Source: Streptomyces olindensis (lineage in GTDB: Bacteria > Actinomycetota > Actinomycetes > Streptomycetales > Streptomycetaceae). From it: a DNA stretch of 64,000 bases. A model generated the notes under the pieces. The model saw only the letters and a list, made by a program, of their open reading frames with translations, was not told the DNA's origin and ran no database searches. A program made the translations under genes and the position numbers. Below, piece by piece: positions 25,578 through 33,727 of the stretch. Location of the stretch: contig JJOH01000098.1 of the NCBI GenBank assembly GCA_000696115.1, positions 62,001-126,000 of the forward strand, written 5' to 3'. Each line of letters opens with the position of its first letter. Position 1 is the stretch's first letter.

Positions 25578-25770
25578 TCGGATCCTCCGCGACAGTCACC
25601 TTGGCGTCGGTCTTGGCGATGATTTCCTCGGCCGTGACACCCGGTGCGGTCTCGGCCAGCACCAGCCCGTCGGCAGTGACGTCCAGGACGCCGAGATCGG
25701 TGATGATCCGGTTGACGCACGCCTTGCCGGTGAGCGGCAGCGCGCACGCCTGGAGGATCTTCGGGGCCGG
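25574..25770 (-). pseudogene. 3-oxoadipate CoA-transferase subunit B (PcaJ-like), last ~65 residues only
   Basis: Read leftward from about 25770, the frame gives KILQACALPLTGKACVNRII, TDLGVLDVTADGLVLAETAP and GVTAEEIIAKTDAKV before TGA at 25576-25574. That is the C-terminus of 3-oxoacid/3-oxoadipate CoA-transferase subunit B, which has about 210 residues when complete. The TGA overlaps the GTG of the thiolase. At about 25770 the homology stops and the DNA switches to a HAD phosphatase gene on the other strand, so most of subunit B, and all of subunit A, were lost in a rearrangement. Confidence 0.8.
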
Positions 25771-26144
25771 GCGCCGCCGAGGTGCTCACCGGGCTGCGTC
25801 GGCAGGGAATACCGATAGCGCTGGCCTCCGCCAGCAAGAACGCCCGAAGCATTCTGCGGAGCACCGGCATCGAAGCCGCCTTCGACGCCATCATCGACGG
25901 GACGGTCGTCACCGCGGCCAAGCCTGATCCTGCTGTCTTCCTGGAAGCCGTGCGCCGCCTCGGCGTCGAGCCGCAAGACGCCGTGGTGATAGAGGACGCT
26001 GCTGCCGGGATCGAAGGAGCCCGCGCGGCCGGATGCACGGTCGTGGGCATAGGAGACCCCCGCATCCTCGCGGGAGCCGATGTCGTCGCACCAGATCTCC
26101 CACAAGTGCCCTGGGCGGAGCTGTTCGGAAGGGAAATCGTATGA
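25770..26144 (+). pseudogene. HAD-family beta-phosphoglucomutase-like, N-terminus lost
   Basis: From 25770 the frame encodes ~124 residues of a HAD sugar phosphatase/phosphoglucomutase: LLxGLRRQGIPIALASASKN-type motif II, VVTAAKPDPAVFLEA with the motif III Lys, and DAVVIEDAAAGIEGARAAGC motif IV. The first ~90 residues, including the catalytic DxD aspartates, are absent, and the left border coincides with the broken CoA-transferase gene. GTG 25782 could start a truncated product, but it would lack the nucleophile. The stop overlaps the GH3 gene start (ATGA), so this was a sugar-metabolism operon before the rearrangement. Confidence 0.8.
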
Positions 26145-27223
26145 GCACCACCGGGACCGACCGGGCCGACCTCACCCAGGCGCCGTTCAACCTGGACGCC
26201 GAGAGCCTCGGCTGGGTCGAGAAGACCCTCGTGGCCATGACGGTCGAGCAGAAGGTGGGACAGGCGATGTGCTTGTACCTGCGTGCCGACGACGTGCCTG
26301 CGTGGACGGACTGGCTGGACGAGCGAGGCATCGAACCCGGCGGGGTGATGGTGGTCTCCCGGTCCCGCGACAAAGCGCGGCAAGACGTCACAGCCCTTCA
26401 GGAGTGGTCGCGCACTCCGCTGCTCGTGGCGGGGAACCTGGAGTCCGGAGCCGTCAACTTCGTGCAGGGATCGGAGGCGTTCGCCAACCCCATGCAAGTG
26501 GCTGCCACCCGGCAACTGACACACGTCGAACGCCTGGCCGTGCACTGTGCCCGCATCGGCAACGACATCGGAGTCAACTGGGCCTTCCCGCCAGTCATCG
26601 ATGTCGCGGTCAATCCCCGCAACCCGATCACCAACACCCGCACGTTCGGCCAGGACCCCGAGATGGTCACGGCGATGGGGGAGGCGTACATCCGCACCCT
26701 GGAACAGCGTGCGATCGCCACCAGCCCGAAGCACTTTCCCGGCGACGGCGTGGACGACCGGGATCAGCATCTCGTCACCAGCAGCAACGATCTCTCGCTG
26801 GAGGAATGGCAGCGCACGTTCGCCCCCGTGTACCAACGGGCCATCGCCGCCGGAGCCAGGACCATGATGGTGGGCCACATCCGTCAGCCCGCGCTGTCCC
26901 GCTCCCTGGTTCCCGGCATCGCACCGGAAGACATCCTCTCGGCCTCGCTGGCACCTGAACTCGTCACCGGAGTGCTCCGCAACCGGCTGGGCTTCAACGG
27001 CATGATCGTCACCGACAACTCCGCTATGGCAGGGATGACAACGGTCATGCCTGCCGGTGTACCGCTCAAGAATCGGCAAAAAATTTGCCCATTCACTAAC
27101 AAGAGTTCCACTCCTGGACAATCCTGGCAGCGCTGCGATCAGACGTGTTCGCCAAATCCATCAGCGGCCACCTCAGGAATGATCCACCCAGCGGCGCTAC
27201 TCCGCAGCCCCTGCCAGCGATGA
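26141..27223 (+). pseudogene. Glycoside hydrolase family 3, C-terminal part lost
   Basis: ATG 26141 (purine-rich GGAAGGGAAA upstream) begins a GH3 beta-N-acetylhexosaminidase-like enzyme: KTLVAMTVEQKVGQAMCLYL, VNWAFPPVIDVAVNPRNPI, the TSPKHFPGDGVDDRDQH box and GFNGMIVTDNSAMAGM with the nucleophilic Asp. Homology ends at about 27058, after ~306 residues, where families normally continue for another 200 or more. The remaining open frame to 27223 is unrelated, Cys/Ser/Pro-rich, and lower in GC at first. The catalytic core barrel is nearly complete, but the product is probably unstable. Confidence 0.82.
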
Positions 27224-27375
27224 GCAAGCCGCACGGCAAGGCCCTGACCAGCTCCTTCGCAGAGACGCTTCCGCCTGACAGAAGCCGCCTTGCGCGGCAA
27301 CCGCAGCCGTCAGGACCCTGATTCCAACCACGGCACGCGGGGCGAGGACGCCCCGCCGACAGGGACGGGAACCCC
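27061..27375. other. Junction region without a gene
   Basis: This 315-base stretch separates the broken GH3 gene from the intact Rieske operon. Its first ~60 bases (AATCGGCAAAAAATTTGCCC onward) are the lowest-GC part of the neighbourhood, and they include a near-palindrome GGCAAAAAATTTGCC. No transposase, terminal repeats or protein-like frame was found. It marks the right edge of the damaged region. Confidence 0.6.
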
Positions 27376-28446
27376 ATGCCTCACATGACCGCCTTCGCCA
27401 GGAACCAGTGGTACGTCGCCGCCTACAGTCACGAGGTCGGGCGGGAGTTGCTCGGACGGACGATCCTCGGTGAGACGCTCGTGCTGTACCGGACCGAGGA
27501 GGACGGCACGCCGGTCGTGCTGCACGACCGGTGCGTGCACCGCCGCTACCCGCTGTCCGAGGCCCCGACCCGCCTCGACGGGGACCGGATCGTGTGCGGG
27601 TACCACGGGTTCACGTACGACACGACCGGCACGTGCGTGTACGTGCCGGGGCAGAAACGGGTGCCGCGCACGGCCCGGGTCGCCTCCTACCCCGTCGTCG
27701 AGCAGGACTCGCTGATCTGGGTGTGGATCGGCGACCCGGCGCTCGCCGACCCGCAGGCCATCCCGCGGGCGAAGCACCTCGACTCCCCCGGCTGGGTGAC
27801 CGTGCGCGGCATGGAGCCCATCGACTGCGACTACGGCCTGCTCGTCGACAACCTCCTGGACCTGTCCCACGAGACGTATCTGCACGGCGGTTACATCGGC
27901 ACCCCGGAGGTCGCCGAGACGCCGATCACCACGGAGGTCGACGAGGGCGCCGGGATCGTCCGGGTCAGCCGGCACATGGACGACGCCGAGTGCCCGCCCT
28001 TCTACGCCAAGTCGACCGGTATCGAGGGCCGGATCACCCGCTGGCAGGACATCGAGTACCACGCGCCCTGCCTGTACCTGCTGCACAGCCGTATCGCCCC
28101 GGTCGGCGTGCTGCCCGAGGCGGACGGCAGCGACCCCAACGGCTTCCACACGGAGATCACGTACTGCATCACGCCGTCCGGCGACGGCAAGGTGTACGAC
28201 TTCTGGGCCGTCTCGCGGGACTGGGCGACGGACGACGCCGAGGTCACCGAGTTCCTGCGCGGCAACAACCACACGGTCGTGATGCAGGACGTCACCGCGC
28301 TCAACCTGCTGCAGAGGACGCTCGGCACCGAGCGCACCGGCTACCAGGAGCTGAGCATCAACATCGACACCGGCGGCCTGGCCGCGCGCCGCATCCTGGC
28401 CCGGCTGGTGGAGCAGGGCGAGAAGCCCGTGGAGAAGGTCCAGTGA
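27376..28446 (+). CDS. Rieske non-heme iron oxygenase, VanA-type alpha subunit
   Basis: This 356-residue oxygenase has a Rieske [2Fe-2S] centre: Cys53/His55 in CVH and Cys74/His77 in CGYH, in the stretch HDRCVHRRYPLSE to VCGYHGFTYD. The mononuclear iron site is seen as NLLDLSHETYLHGG (about 158-171), with a bridging Asp before it. Length and layout match vanillate O-demethylase, dicamba and toluenesulfonate oxygenases, which remove methyl groups or hydroxylate small acids. ATG 27376 or ATG 27385 could be used. It is coupled to the next two genes; the reductase at 28622 supplies electrons. The substrate is not evident; the importer downstream is a hint. Confidence 0.92.
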   Translation: MPHMTAFARNQWYVAAYSHEVGRELLGRTILGETLVLYRTEEDGTPVVLHDRCVHRRYPLSEAPTRLDGDRIVCGYHGFTYDTTGTCVYVPGQKRVPRTARVASYPVVEQDSLIWVWIGDPALADPQAIPRAKHLDSPGWVTVRGMEPIDCDYGLLVDNLLDLSHETYLHGGYIGTPEVAETPITTEVDEGAGIVRVSRHMDDAECPPFYAKSTGIEGRITRWQDIEYHAPCLYLLHSRIAPVGVLPEADGSDPNGFHTEITYCITPSGDGKVYDFWAVSRDWATDDAEVTEFLRGNNHTVVMQDVTALNLLQRTLGTERTGYQELSINIDTGGLAARRILARLVEQGEKPVEKVQ

Positions 28447-28625
28447 CCGGTCGCACCGGCGAGATCTACCGCATCGACTGGCTGCCCGGCACCGACATCC
28501 TGCACGGCACGTGCCACTGCGGCCGGGAGCACACCGCGCAGGACCCGGTCGAGATGTGGGAGTGGATGCTCGCCCACCCGCAGGGCCACGAGCCGCGACA
28601 CGAGCCGCGAGGGAACAGTTCATGA
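28443..28625 (+). CDS. Small His/Cys-rich protein between oxygenase and reductase
   Basis: This 60-residue protein overlaps the genes on both sides (GTGA at 28443-28446 and ATGA at 28622-28625), so it is certainly translated with them. It contains HGTCHCGREH (about 21-30), a compact cluster that could bind a metal or iron, and aromatic residues around it (EIYRIDWLPG, VEMWEWMLAH). I do not know the family. Position and stoichiometric coupling suggest a partner or assembly factor of the Rieske system. Confidence 0.7.
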   Translation: MTGRTGEIYRIDWLPGTDILHGTCHCGREHTAQDPVEMWEWMLAHPQGHEPRHEPRGNSS

Positions 28626-29557
28626 GCGTGTACGAAGCCGAACTCGTCGTCGGCCGCCGCGAGTCGGTGGCCGACGGGGTGCTGGCCCTGACCCTGCGCC
28701 ACCCGCTGGGCGAGCCGCTCCCGGCGTGGGAGCCGGGCGCCCACGTCGACGTCCTGCTCGGCCCCGGCCTGGAACGGCAGTACTCGCTGTGCGGCGATCC
28801 GGCGGACCGGACGGCCTGGCGGATCGCGGTGCTGCGCGAGCCGGACGGGCGGGGCGGCTCGGCCCATGTGCACGAGCAGGTGGGCGAGGGCGACAAGGTC
28901 CGGGTGCGCGGCCCCCGCAACAACTTCCGCCTGGAACCCGCCCCCCGCTACCGCTTCGTCGCGGGCGGCATCGGCATCACCCCGATCCTGCCGATGCTGG
29001 CGGCGGCCGAGGCCGCGGGCGCCGAGTGGACGCTGCTGTACGGCGGACGCACCCGCGGGTCGATGGCGTTCGGTGAGGAACTGCTCCGGTACGGGGACCG
29101 GGTGACGATCGCGCCCGAGGACGAGACGGGACTGCTGGACCTCCCCCCGGTACTGGACGACGTGCCCGAGGACACCCTCGTCTACTGCTGCGGCCCCGGG
29201 CCGCTGCTGGACGCGGTCGAGGCCCGCTGCCCGTCCGGGGTGCTGCGCGTCGAGCGGTTCCGGCCGAAGGAGCAGGAGACCGGCGGTGACACCGAGTTCG
29301 AGGTGGAGCTGGCGCGCAGCGGCCGGACGCTCACCGTCCCGCCGGACGTGTCCGTCCTGGACGCCGTGCGCGCCGCGGGCGTCGAGGTGCTGTACTCCTG
29401 CACCGAGGGCACCTGCGGCACGTGCGAGACCGACGTCCTCGACGGCGAACCCGATCACCGTGACTCGGTGCTCACCGACGACGAGCGCGCGGCCGGCGAG
29501 ACCATGCTCATCTGCGTGTCCCGCTGCCGCGGCAAGCGGCTCGTGCTGGACCTGTGA
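28622..29557 (+). CDS. PDR/VanB-type oxygenase reductase
   Basis: This 311-residue electron-transfer protein has, in order, a flavin (FMN) domain with RQYSLCGDP (about 56-64), an NAD domain with VAGGIGITPILPML and VYCCGPGPLLDAV, and a C-terminal plant-type ferredoxin with Cys in YSCTEGTCGTCETDVLDG plus a later Cys in MLICVSRC. It moves electrons from NADH to the Rieske oxygenase encoded two genes upstream. ATG 28622 overlaps the previous stop. The length is standard. Confidence 0.93.
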   Translation: MSVYEAELVVGRRESVADGVLALTLRHPLGEPLPAWEPGAHVDVLLGPGLERQYSLCGDPADRTAWRIAVLREPDGRGGSAHVHEQVGEGDKVRVRGPRNNFRLEPAPRYRFVAGGIGITPILPMLAAAEAAGAEWTLLYGGRTRGSMAFGEELLRYGDRVTIAPEDETGLLDLPPVLDDVPEDTLVYCCGPGPLLDAVEARCPSGVLRVERFRPKEQETGGDTEFEVELARSGRTLTVPPDVSVLDAVRAAGVEVLYSCTEGTCGTCETDVLDGEPDHRDSVLTDDERAAGETMLICVSRCRGKRLVLDL

Positions 29558-29595
29558 CGAGAGGCGGCCGTCAACTACCCTTATCCGTAATTGCA

Positions 29596-29625
29596 TTGAC
29601 CATGGCTCGGAACGGGCCCTAGGTT
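29596..29625 (+). promoter_or_regulatory. Candidate housekeeping promoter of the ABC operon
   Basis: TTGACC at 29596-29601 and TAGGTT at 29620-29625 are 18 bases apart, close to the streptomycete HrdB consensus (TTGACR, TAGRRT). It lies in the 138-base gap after the reductase gene, about 70 bases before the binding-protein start. So the importer may be transcribed on its own as well as from the upstream operon. Confidence 0.5.
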
Positions 29626-29695
29626 CCCGCTGAGCACATCCGTACTGCCTGCGCACAGCCTGTCGGAGCACCTGGACCGGTCCCACGGGGGAGCC

Positions 29696-30664
29696 ATGCG
29701 TCGTCTGCTCGTCGGCCTCACGGCCTTGTCCGTCCTGGCCGCCGTCACCGCCTGCGGCTCGTCCGACCCCGACGGGGCGGACCAGCCGGGCTCGTCCGGC
29801 GGAACCACCAAGGTCGAGGTGGGCATCGTGCCCGTCCTGGACGTCGCGCCCATCTACCTGGGCCGGAAACAGGGCTTCTACAAGGAACGCGGCATCGAGC
29901 TGGAGCTGACCCCGGCCCAGGGCGGTGCCGCGATCGTGCCCGGGGTCGTGTCCGGGCAGTTCCAGTTCGGCTTCAGCAACACGACGTCGCTGCTGGTCGC
30001 CCAGTCCAAGAACATGCCGGTGAAGGCGGTGGCCAACGGCGTCGCGTCCACGGGCAAGGACGGCGCCGACTTCGCGGCCGTCACCGTGAGGAAGGGCTCC
30101 CCCCTCACCTCCGCCAGGCAGTTGGAGGGCAGGAAGACGGCGGTCAACACGCTCAACAACATCTGTGACACGTCGGTCCGGGAGTCCGTCCGCAAGGCCG
30201 GGGGCGACCCCTCCGAGGTCGAGTTCGTCGAGATGCCCTTCGACCAGATGCCCGCCGCGCTGGACGGCGGGCAGGTCGACGCGGCCTGCACCCCGGAGCC
30301 CGCGCTCGCCACCGTCAAGGCCGCGGGCGGCAGGGAGATCGCCTCGAACTTCCACGACGTGTCACCGGACCTCACCGTGGCCATGTACTTCACCTCCCGG
30401 CAGTACGCCGCCAAGAACCCGGACCTCGTGAAGAAGTTCCAGGAGGCGACCGCCGAGTCGATGAAGTACGCCGACAGCCACCCGGACGAGGTCCGGCAGA
30501 TCCTCACCACGTACACGAAGATCCCCGGCACCCTGCTGGAGAAGCTGACCCTGCCCCGCTGGCCCGCCCAGCCGGACCGCGCCTCCATCGAGCGGCTGGC
30601 CGAACTGGGCCGACGGGACGGGCTGTTCGAGCGGGCGCCGGACCTGGACAAGCTGCTGCCGTGA
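29696..30664 (+). CDS. Lipoprotein substrate-binding protein, SsuA/TauA/NMT1-like
   Basis: The 322-residue protein has a lipoprotein signal (RRLLVGLTALSVLAAVTAC, Cys at residue 20). The binding-protein fold follows: VGIVPVLDVAPIYLGRKQGFYKERGIELEL, then FGFSNTTSLLVA and AVNTLNNICD. This is the pattern of nitrate/sulfonate/taurine and pyrimidine-precursor importers. It presents the ligand to the two permeases and ATPase encoded next. Its location after the Rieske/reductase genes suggests that the imported compound is the oxygenase substrate. The stop overlaps the first permease start. Confidence 0.9.
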   Translation: MRRLLVGLTALSVLAAVTACGSSDPDGADQPGSSGGTTKVEVGIVPVLDVAPIYLGRKQGFYKERGIELELTPAQGGAAIVPGVVSGQFQFGFSNTTSLLVAQSKNMPVKAVANGVASTGKDGADFAAVTVRKGSPLTSARQLEGRKTAVNTLNNICDTSVRESVRKAGGDPSEVEFVEMPFDQMPAALDGGQVDAACTPEPALATVKAAGGREIASNFHDVSPDLTVAMYFTSRQYAAKNPDLVKKFQEATAESMKYADSHPDEVRQILTTYTKIPGTLLEKLTLPRWPAQPDRASIERLAELGRRDGLFERAPDLDKLLP

Positions 30665-31434
30665 AGGGCGCCGACGCGGCACTGGGCGCGGCCGGGCTCG
30701 CGGCGTTCCTCGTGCTCTGCGAGGCGGTGCCGCGGCTCGGCCTGGTCGACGACGACTACTTCCCGCCGGCCGGCCGGGTCGCGGACGCCCTCGGCCGGGA
30801 ACTGGCCGACCCCGCCTTCTGGTCGGCGCTCGGCGACACCCTCACCGGCTGGGCGCTCGGGCTGGCGATCGCGGTGGGCGCGGGTGTCGTCCTGGGCGTG
30901 GTGATCTCCGTGGTGCCGTATCTGCGCCAGGTGACCGCCTCGACGATCGAGTTCCTGCGGCCCATCCCGTCGGTCGCGCTGATCCCCCTGGCGGTGCTGC
31001 TGTACGGCACGGAACTGCGCTCGGTGCTGCTGCTGGTCGTGTACGCCGCGTTCTGGCAGGTGCTGGTCCAGGTCCTGTACGGCGTCCGGGACGTCGATCC
31101 GGTCGCGGAGGAGACGGCACGCTCGTACGGCCTGGGCCCCTGGGCGCGGGTCCGGCACGTGCTGTGGCCGACGGCGCTGCCGTACGTCATGACCGGGGTG
31201 CGGCTGGCGGCGGCCGTGGCGCTGATCCTCGCCGTCACCGCCGAACTGGTCATCGGGGCGCCGGGGCTGGGTGCCCGGATCGCGGTCGCGCAGACCTCGC
31301 AGGCGGTGCCGGAGATGTACGCGCTGATCGTGGTGACCGGGGTGCTCGGGCTGCTGATCAACGTCGGGGCGAGGTCGGTGGAGCGGCGGGCGCTGGCCTG
31401 GCACCAGTCGGTGCGCGGGGAGGTGGCGGTGTGA
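30661..31434 (+). CDS. ABC importer permease (SsuC-like), first
   Basis: This is a 257-residue inner-membrane permease with about six spans and the BPD signature EETARSYGLGPWARVRHVLWPTALP (about 142-166), which contacts the ATPase. It belongs to the nitrate/sulfonate/taurine transporter group, in line with the preceding binding protein. GTG 30661 overlaps the upstream stop. A second, distinct permease gene follows, so the channel is probably a heterodimer, which is less common in this group, where one permease usually dimerises. Confidence 0.9.
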   Translation: MKGADAALGAAGLAAFLVLCEAVPRLGLVDDDYFPPAGRVADALGRELADPAFWSALGDTLTGWALGLAIAVGAGVVLGVVISVVPYLRQVTASTIEFLRPIPSVALIPLAVLLYGTELRSVLLLVVYAAFWQVLVQVLYGVRDVDPVAEETARSYGLGPWARVRHVLWPTALPYVMTGVRLAAAVALILAVTAELVIGAPGLGARIAVAQTSQAVPEMYALIVVTGVLGLLINVGARSVERRALAWHQSVRGEVAV

Positions 31435-32210
31435 GGCCGGTGCTGCTGCGGCTGGCGTTCGCGGTCGCTCTGCCCGCGGTGCTGGTGGCCGTCTGGTGGG
31501 TGGCCTCGGCGGGCAGCACGAACGTCTACTGGCCGCCGCTGCGCACGATCTTCGGCGCGTTCCCTGACGTGTGGACGGGCGAGCGGCTGCGCGAGGACGT
31601 GCTGCCCAGCGTGCTGCGGCTCACGGCGGGTTACACGGTGGCGGCCGTCGCGGGGGTCGCGCTCGGCACGGTCATCGGCTCCCACCGGCGGGTGCGGGCG
31701 GTGTGCGAGCCGGTGCTGGAGTTCCTGCGGGCGGTGCCGCCGCCGGTGCTCGTGCCGGTGATCATGCTGTTCGCGGGCATCGGCGACACGATGAAGATCG
31801 TGGTGATCGCGAGCGGCTGCGTGTGGCCGATCCTGCTCAACACCGTCGAGGGCGTCCGCGCGGTCGACCCGGTGCTGGCCGAGACGGCCCGCTCCTACGG
31901 CATCAGGGGTGCCGCCCGGCTGAGGGACGTGGTGCTGCGCTCGGCGAGCCCGCAGATCTTCGCGGGACTGCGCCAGGCGCTGTCGATCGGGATCATCCTC
32001 ATGGTCATCAGCGAGATGTTCGCGGCCAGCAACGGCCTCGGCTTCACCATCGTGCAGTTCCAGCGCGGTTTCGCGATCCCCGACATGTGGACCGGGATCC
32101 TGCTGCTCGGCCTGCTCGGCTTCCTCCTCTCGGTCCTGTTCCGGCTGGTCGAGCGGCGGGTGCTCGGCTGGTACCACGGCCTGCGCGAGGCCGGCCGGCG
32201 GTCCCCGTGA
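31431..32210 (+). CDS. ABC importer permease (SsuC-like), second
   Basis: The 259-residue permease has six or so spans and the coupling loop AETARSYGIRGAARLRDVVLRSASP (about 148-172). It is related to the permease just upstream but clearly diverged. GTG 31431 overlaps the previous stop. Together they would form the membrane channel of the importer. Confidence 0.9.
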   Translation: MRPVLLRLAFAVALPAVLVAVWWVASAGSTNVYWPPLRTIFGAFPDVWTGERLREDVLPSVLRLTAGYTVAAVAGVALGTVIGSHRRVRAVCEPVLEFLRAVPPPVLVPVIMLFAGIGDTMKIVVIASGCVWPILLNTVEGVRAVDPVLAETARSYGIRGAARLRDVVLRSASPQIFAGLRQALSIGIILMVISEMFAASNGLGFTIVQFQRGFAIPDMWTGILLLGLLGFLLSVLFRLVERRVLGWYHGLREAGRRSP

Positions 32211-32230
32211 ACCTCGCGAAAGGGCGGTCC

Positions 32231-33001
32231 ATGCTCGACGTACACGGCCTGCGGAAGGTCTACGAGGGTTCGGGGCGGCGGACCGAGGCGGTGCGCGACC
32301 TGACCTTCACCGTGGAGGCGGGCGAACTGGTCTGCCTGGTGGGCCCGTCCGGCTGCGGCAAGACGACCCTGCTGAAGTGCGTCGGCGGCCTGCTCTCCCC
32401 CACGTCCGGTGAGGTGCGGCTCGCGGGCCGCAGGGTCGACGGGCCGCCGCCCGGGACGGCGTTCGTGTTCCAGGAGTACGGCCGCAGCCTCTTCCCGTGG
32501 ATGCGGGTCGGGCAGAACGTCGAACTGCCCCTCAAACAGAAGAAGCTGAGCAGGGAGCGGCGCCGCGCGCTGGTCGCGGACGCGCTGGAGTCGGTGGGGC
32601 TGGCGGACGCCGCCGGGGCGTATCCCTGGCAGCTGTCGGGCGGGATGCAGCAGCGGGTGGCCATCGCCCGGGCCCTGGCGTACGAGCCCGAGGTGCTGCT
32701 GATGGACGAGCCGTTCGCGGCGGTGGACGCGCAGACCCGAGCCGATCTGGAGGACCTGGTACGGCGGTTGTGGCGGGAGCGCGGCATCACGATCCTGTTC
32801 GTCACCCATGACATCGACGAGGCGGTGTACCTGGGCGAGCGGGTGATCGTGCTGTCCGCCTCGCCCACCGTCGTCCGGGAGCAGCTGAAGGTGGATCTGC
32901 CGGACGGGCGGGACCAGGTGCACACGCGGGTGTCCCCGCGCTTCGCCGAGCTGCGGACCCGGGTGTACGAGCAGATCCAGGCGGCCAAACGCGGCCGTTG
33001 A
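32231..33001 (+). CDS. ABC importer ATP-binding protein (SsuB/TauB-like)
   Basis: This 256-residue ATPase has the Walker A motif GPSGCGKTTLL, Q-loop FQEYGRSLFPW, signature LSGGMQQRVAIARAL, Walker B VLLMDEPFAAVD and the switch His in FVTHDIDEAV. The composition matches ATPases of nitrate/sulfonate/taurine importers. ATG 32231 follows AAAGGGCGG; GTG 32207, which overlaps the permease stop, is an equally possible start adding eight residues. It is the last gene of the importer operon and ends 20 bases before the convergent GntR gene. Confidence 0.93.
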   Translation: MLDVHGLRKVYEGSGRRTEAVRDLTFTVEAGELVCLVGPSGCGKTTLLKCVGGLLSPTSGEVRLAGRRVDGPPPGTAFVFQEYGRSLFPWMRVGQNVELPLKQKKLSRERRRALVADALESVGLADAAGAYPWQLSGGMQQRVAIARALAYEPEVLLMDEPFAAVDAQTRADLEDLVRRLWRERGITILFVTHDIDEAVYLGERVIVLSASPTVVREQLKVDLPDGRDQVHTRVSPRFAELRTRVYEQIQAAKRGR

Positions 33002-33020
33002 ACCGGTGGCGTCCGGCCGT

Positions 33021-33692
33021 TCAGGGCGCGGCCCACAGGCCCCGCACGTGCCCCAGGTGCCGGGTCATGACGGCCCGTACGGCCTCCTCGTCCCGGGCGA
33101 GCAGGGCGTCCAGGATCTCCAGGTGCTCCTCGGCGGACGCCTCCAGCCGCCCCTGCTCGACCAGTGCGGTCAGCCCGTAGAGCCGGGAGCGGCGTCTGAG
33201 GTCCCGTACGACGTCGACGAGGTGGGCGTTGCCGGCGAGGGCCAGCAGGCCGAGGTGGAAGCGCAGGTCGGCCTCGACGTAGGCGATGAGGTCGCCGGTC
33301 GCGGCGGAGGTGACGATCTCCTGGGCGACCGGGCGCAGGGCCTCCAGGGCCTCCGGGTCGGCCGTGACGGCGAGGCCGGCCGTCGTGGGGATCTCGATCA
33401 GCGCCCGGACGTGGGTGTACTCGTCGAGTTGCCGCTCGGAGACGGCGGTGACGCGGAAGCCCTTGTTGGGCACGGTGTCGACCAGGCCCTCCTTGGCGAG
33501 GTCGAGCATGGCCTCGCGCACGGGCGTGGCGGAGACGCCGAAGCGGGCGGCGAGGCCGGGCGCCGAGTAGACCTCGCCGGGGCGCAGTTCGCCGGCGATC
33601 AGGGCGGCCCGCAGTGCGTCCGCGACCCGCTCCCGGTGGCTGGGTTTCCTGCTGCCCAGCACGGGCAGGGCGGGGGTGTGCCGCGGGGCCAT
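33021..33692 (-). CDS. GntR/FCD-family regulator
   Basis: The 223-residue regulator has a GntR winged helix at residues about 17-75 (RERVADALRAALIAGELRPGEVYS, LAARFGVSATPVREAMLDLAKEGLV) and an all-helical FCD effector domain behind it with the metal-site pattern DLRFHLGLLALAGN and later AEEHLEILDAL. It is the final gene of the hydroxyproline operon and most likely controls it in response to a pathway acid. ATG 33692 is chosen because it begins ~20 residues before the HTH; AGAGGAA lies upstream. Confidence 0.92.
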   Translation of the reverse strand: MAPRHTPALPVLGSRKPSHRERVADALRAALIAGELRPGEVYSAPGLAARFGVSATPVREAMLDLAKEGLVDTVPNKGFRVTAVSERQLDEYTHVRALIEIPTTAGLAVTADPEALEALRPVAQEIVTSAATGDLIAYVEADLRFHLGLLALAGNAHLVDVVRDLRRRSRLYGLTALVEQGRLEASAEEHLEILDALLARDEEAVRAVMTRHLGHVRGLWAAP

Positions 33693-33727
33693 GGCGGTCG
33701 GGGTTCCTCTCGTGTGCTCGGGTCGGC

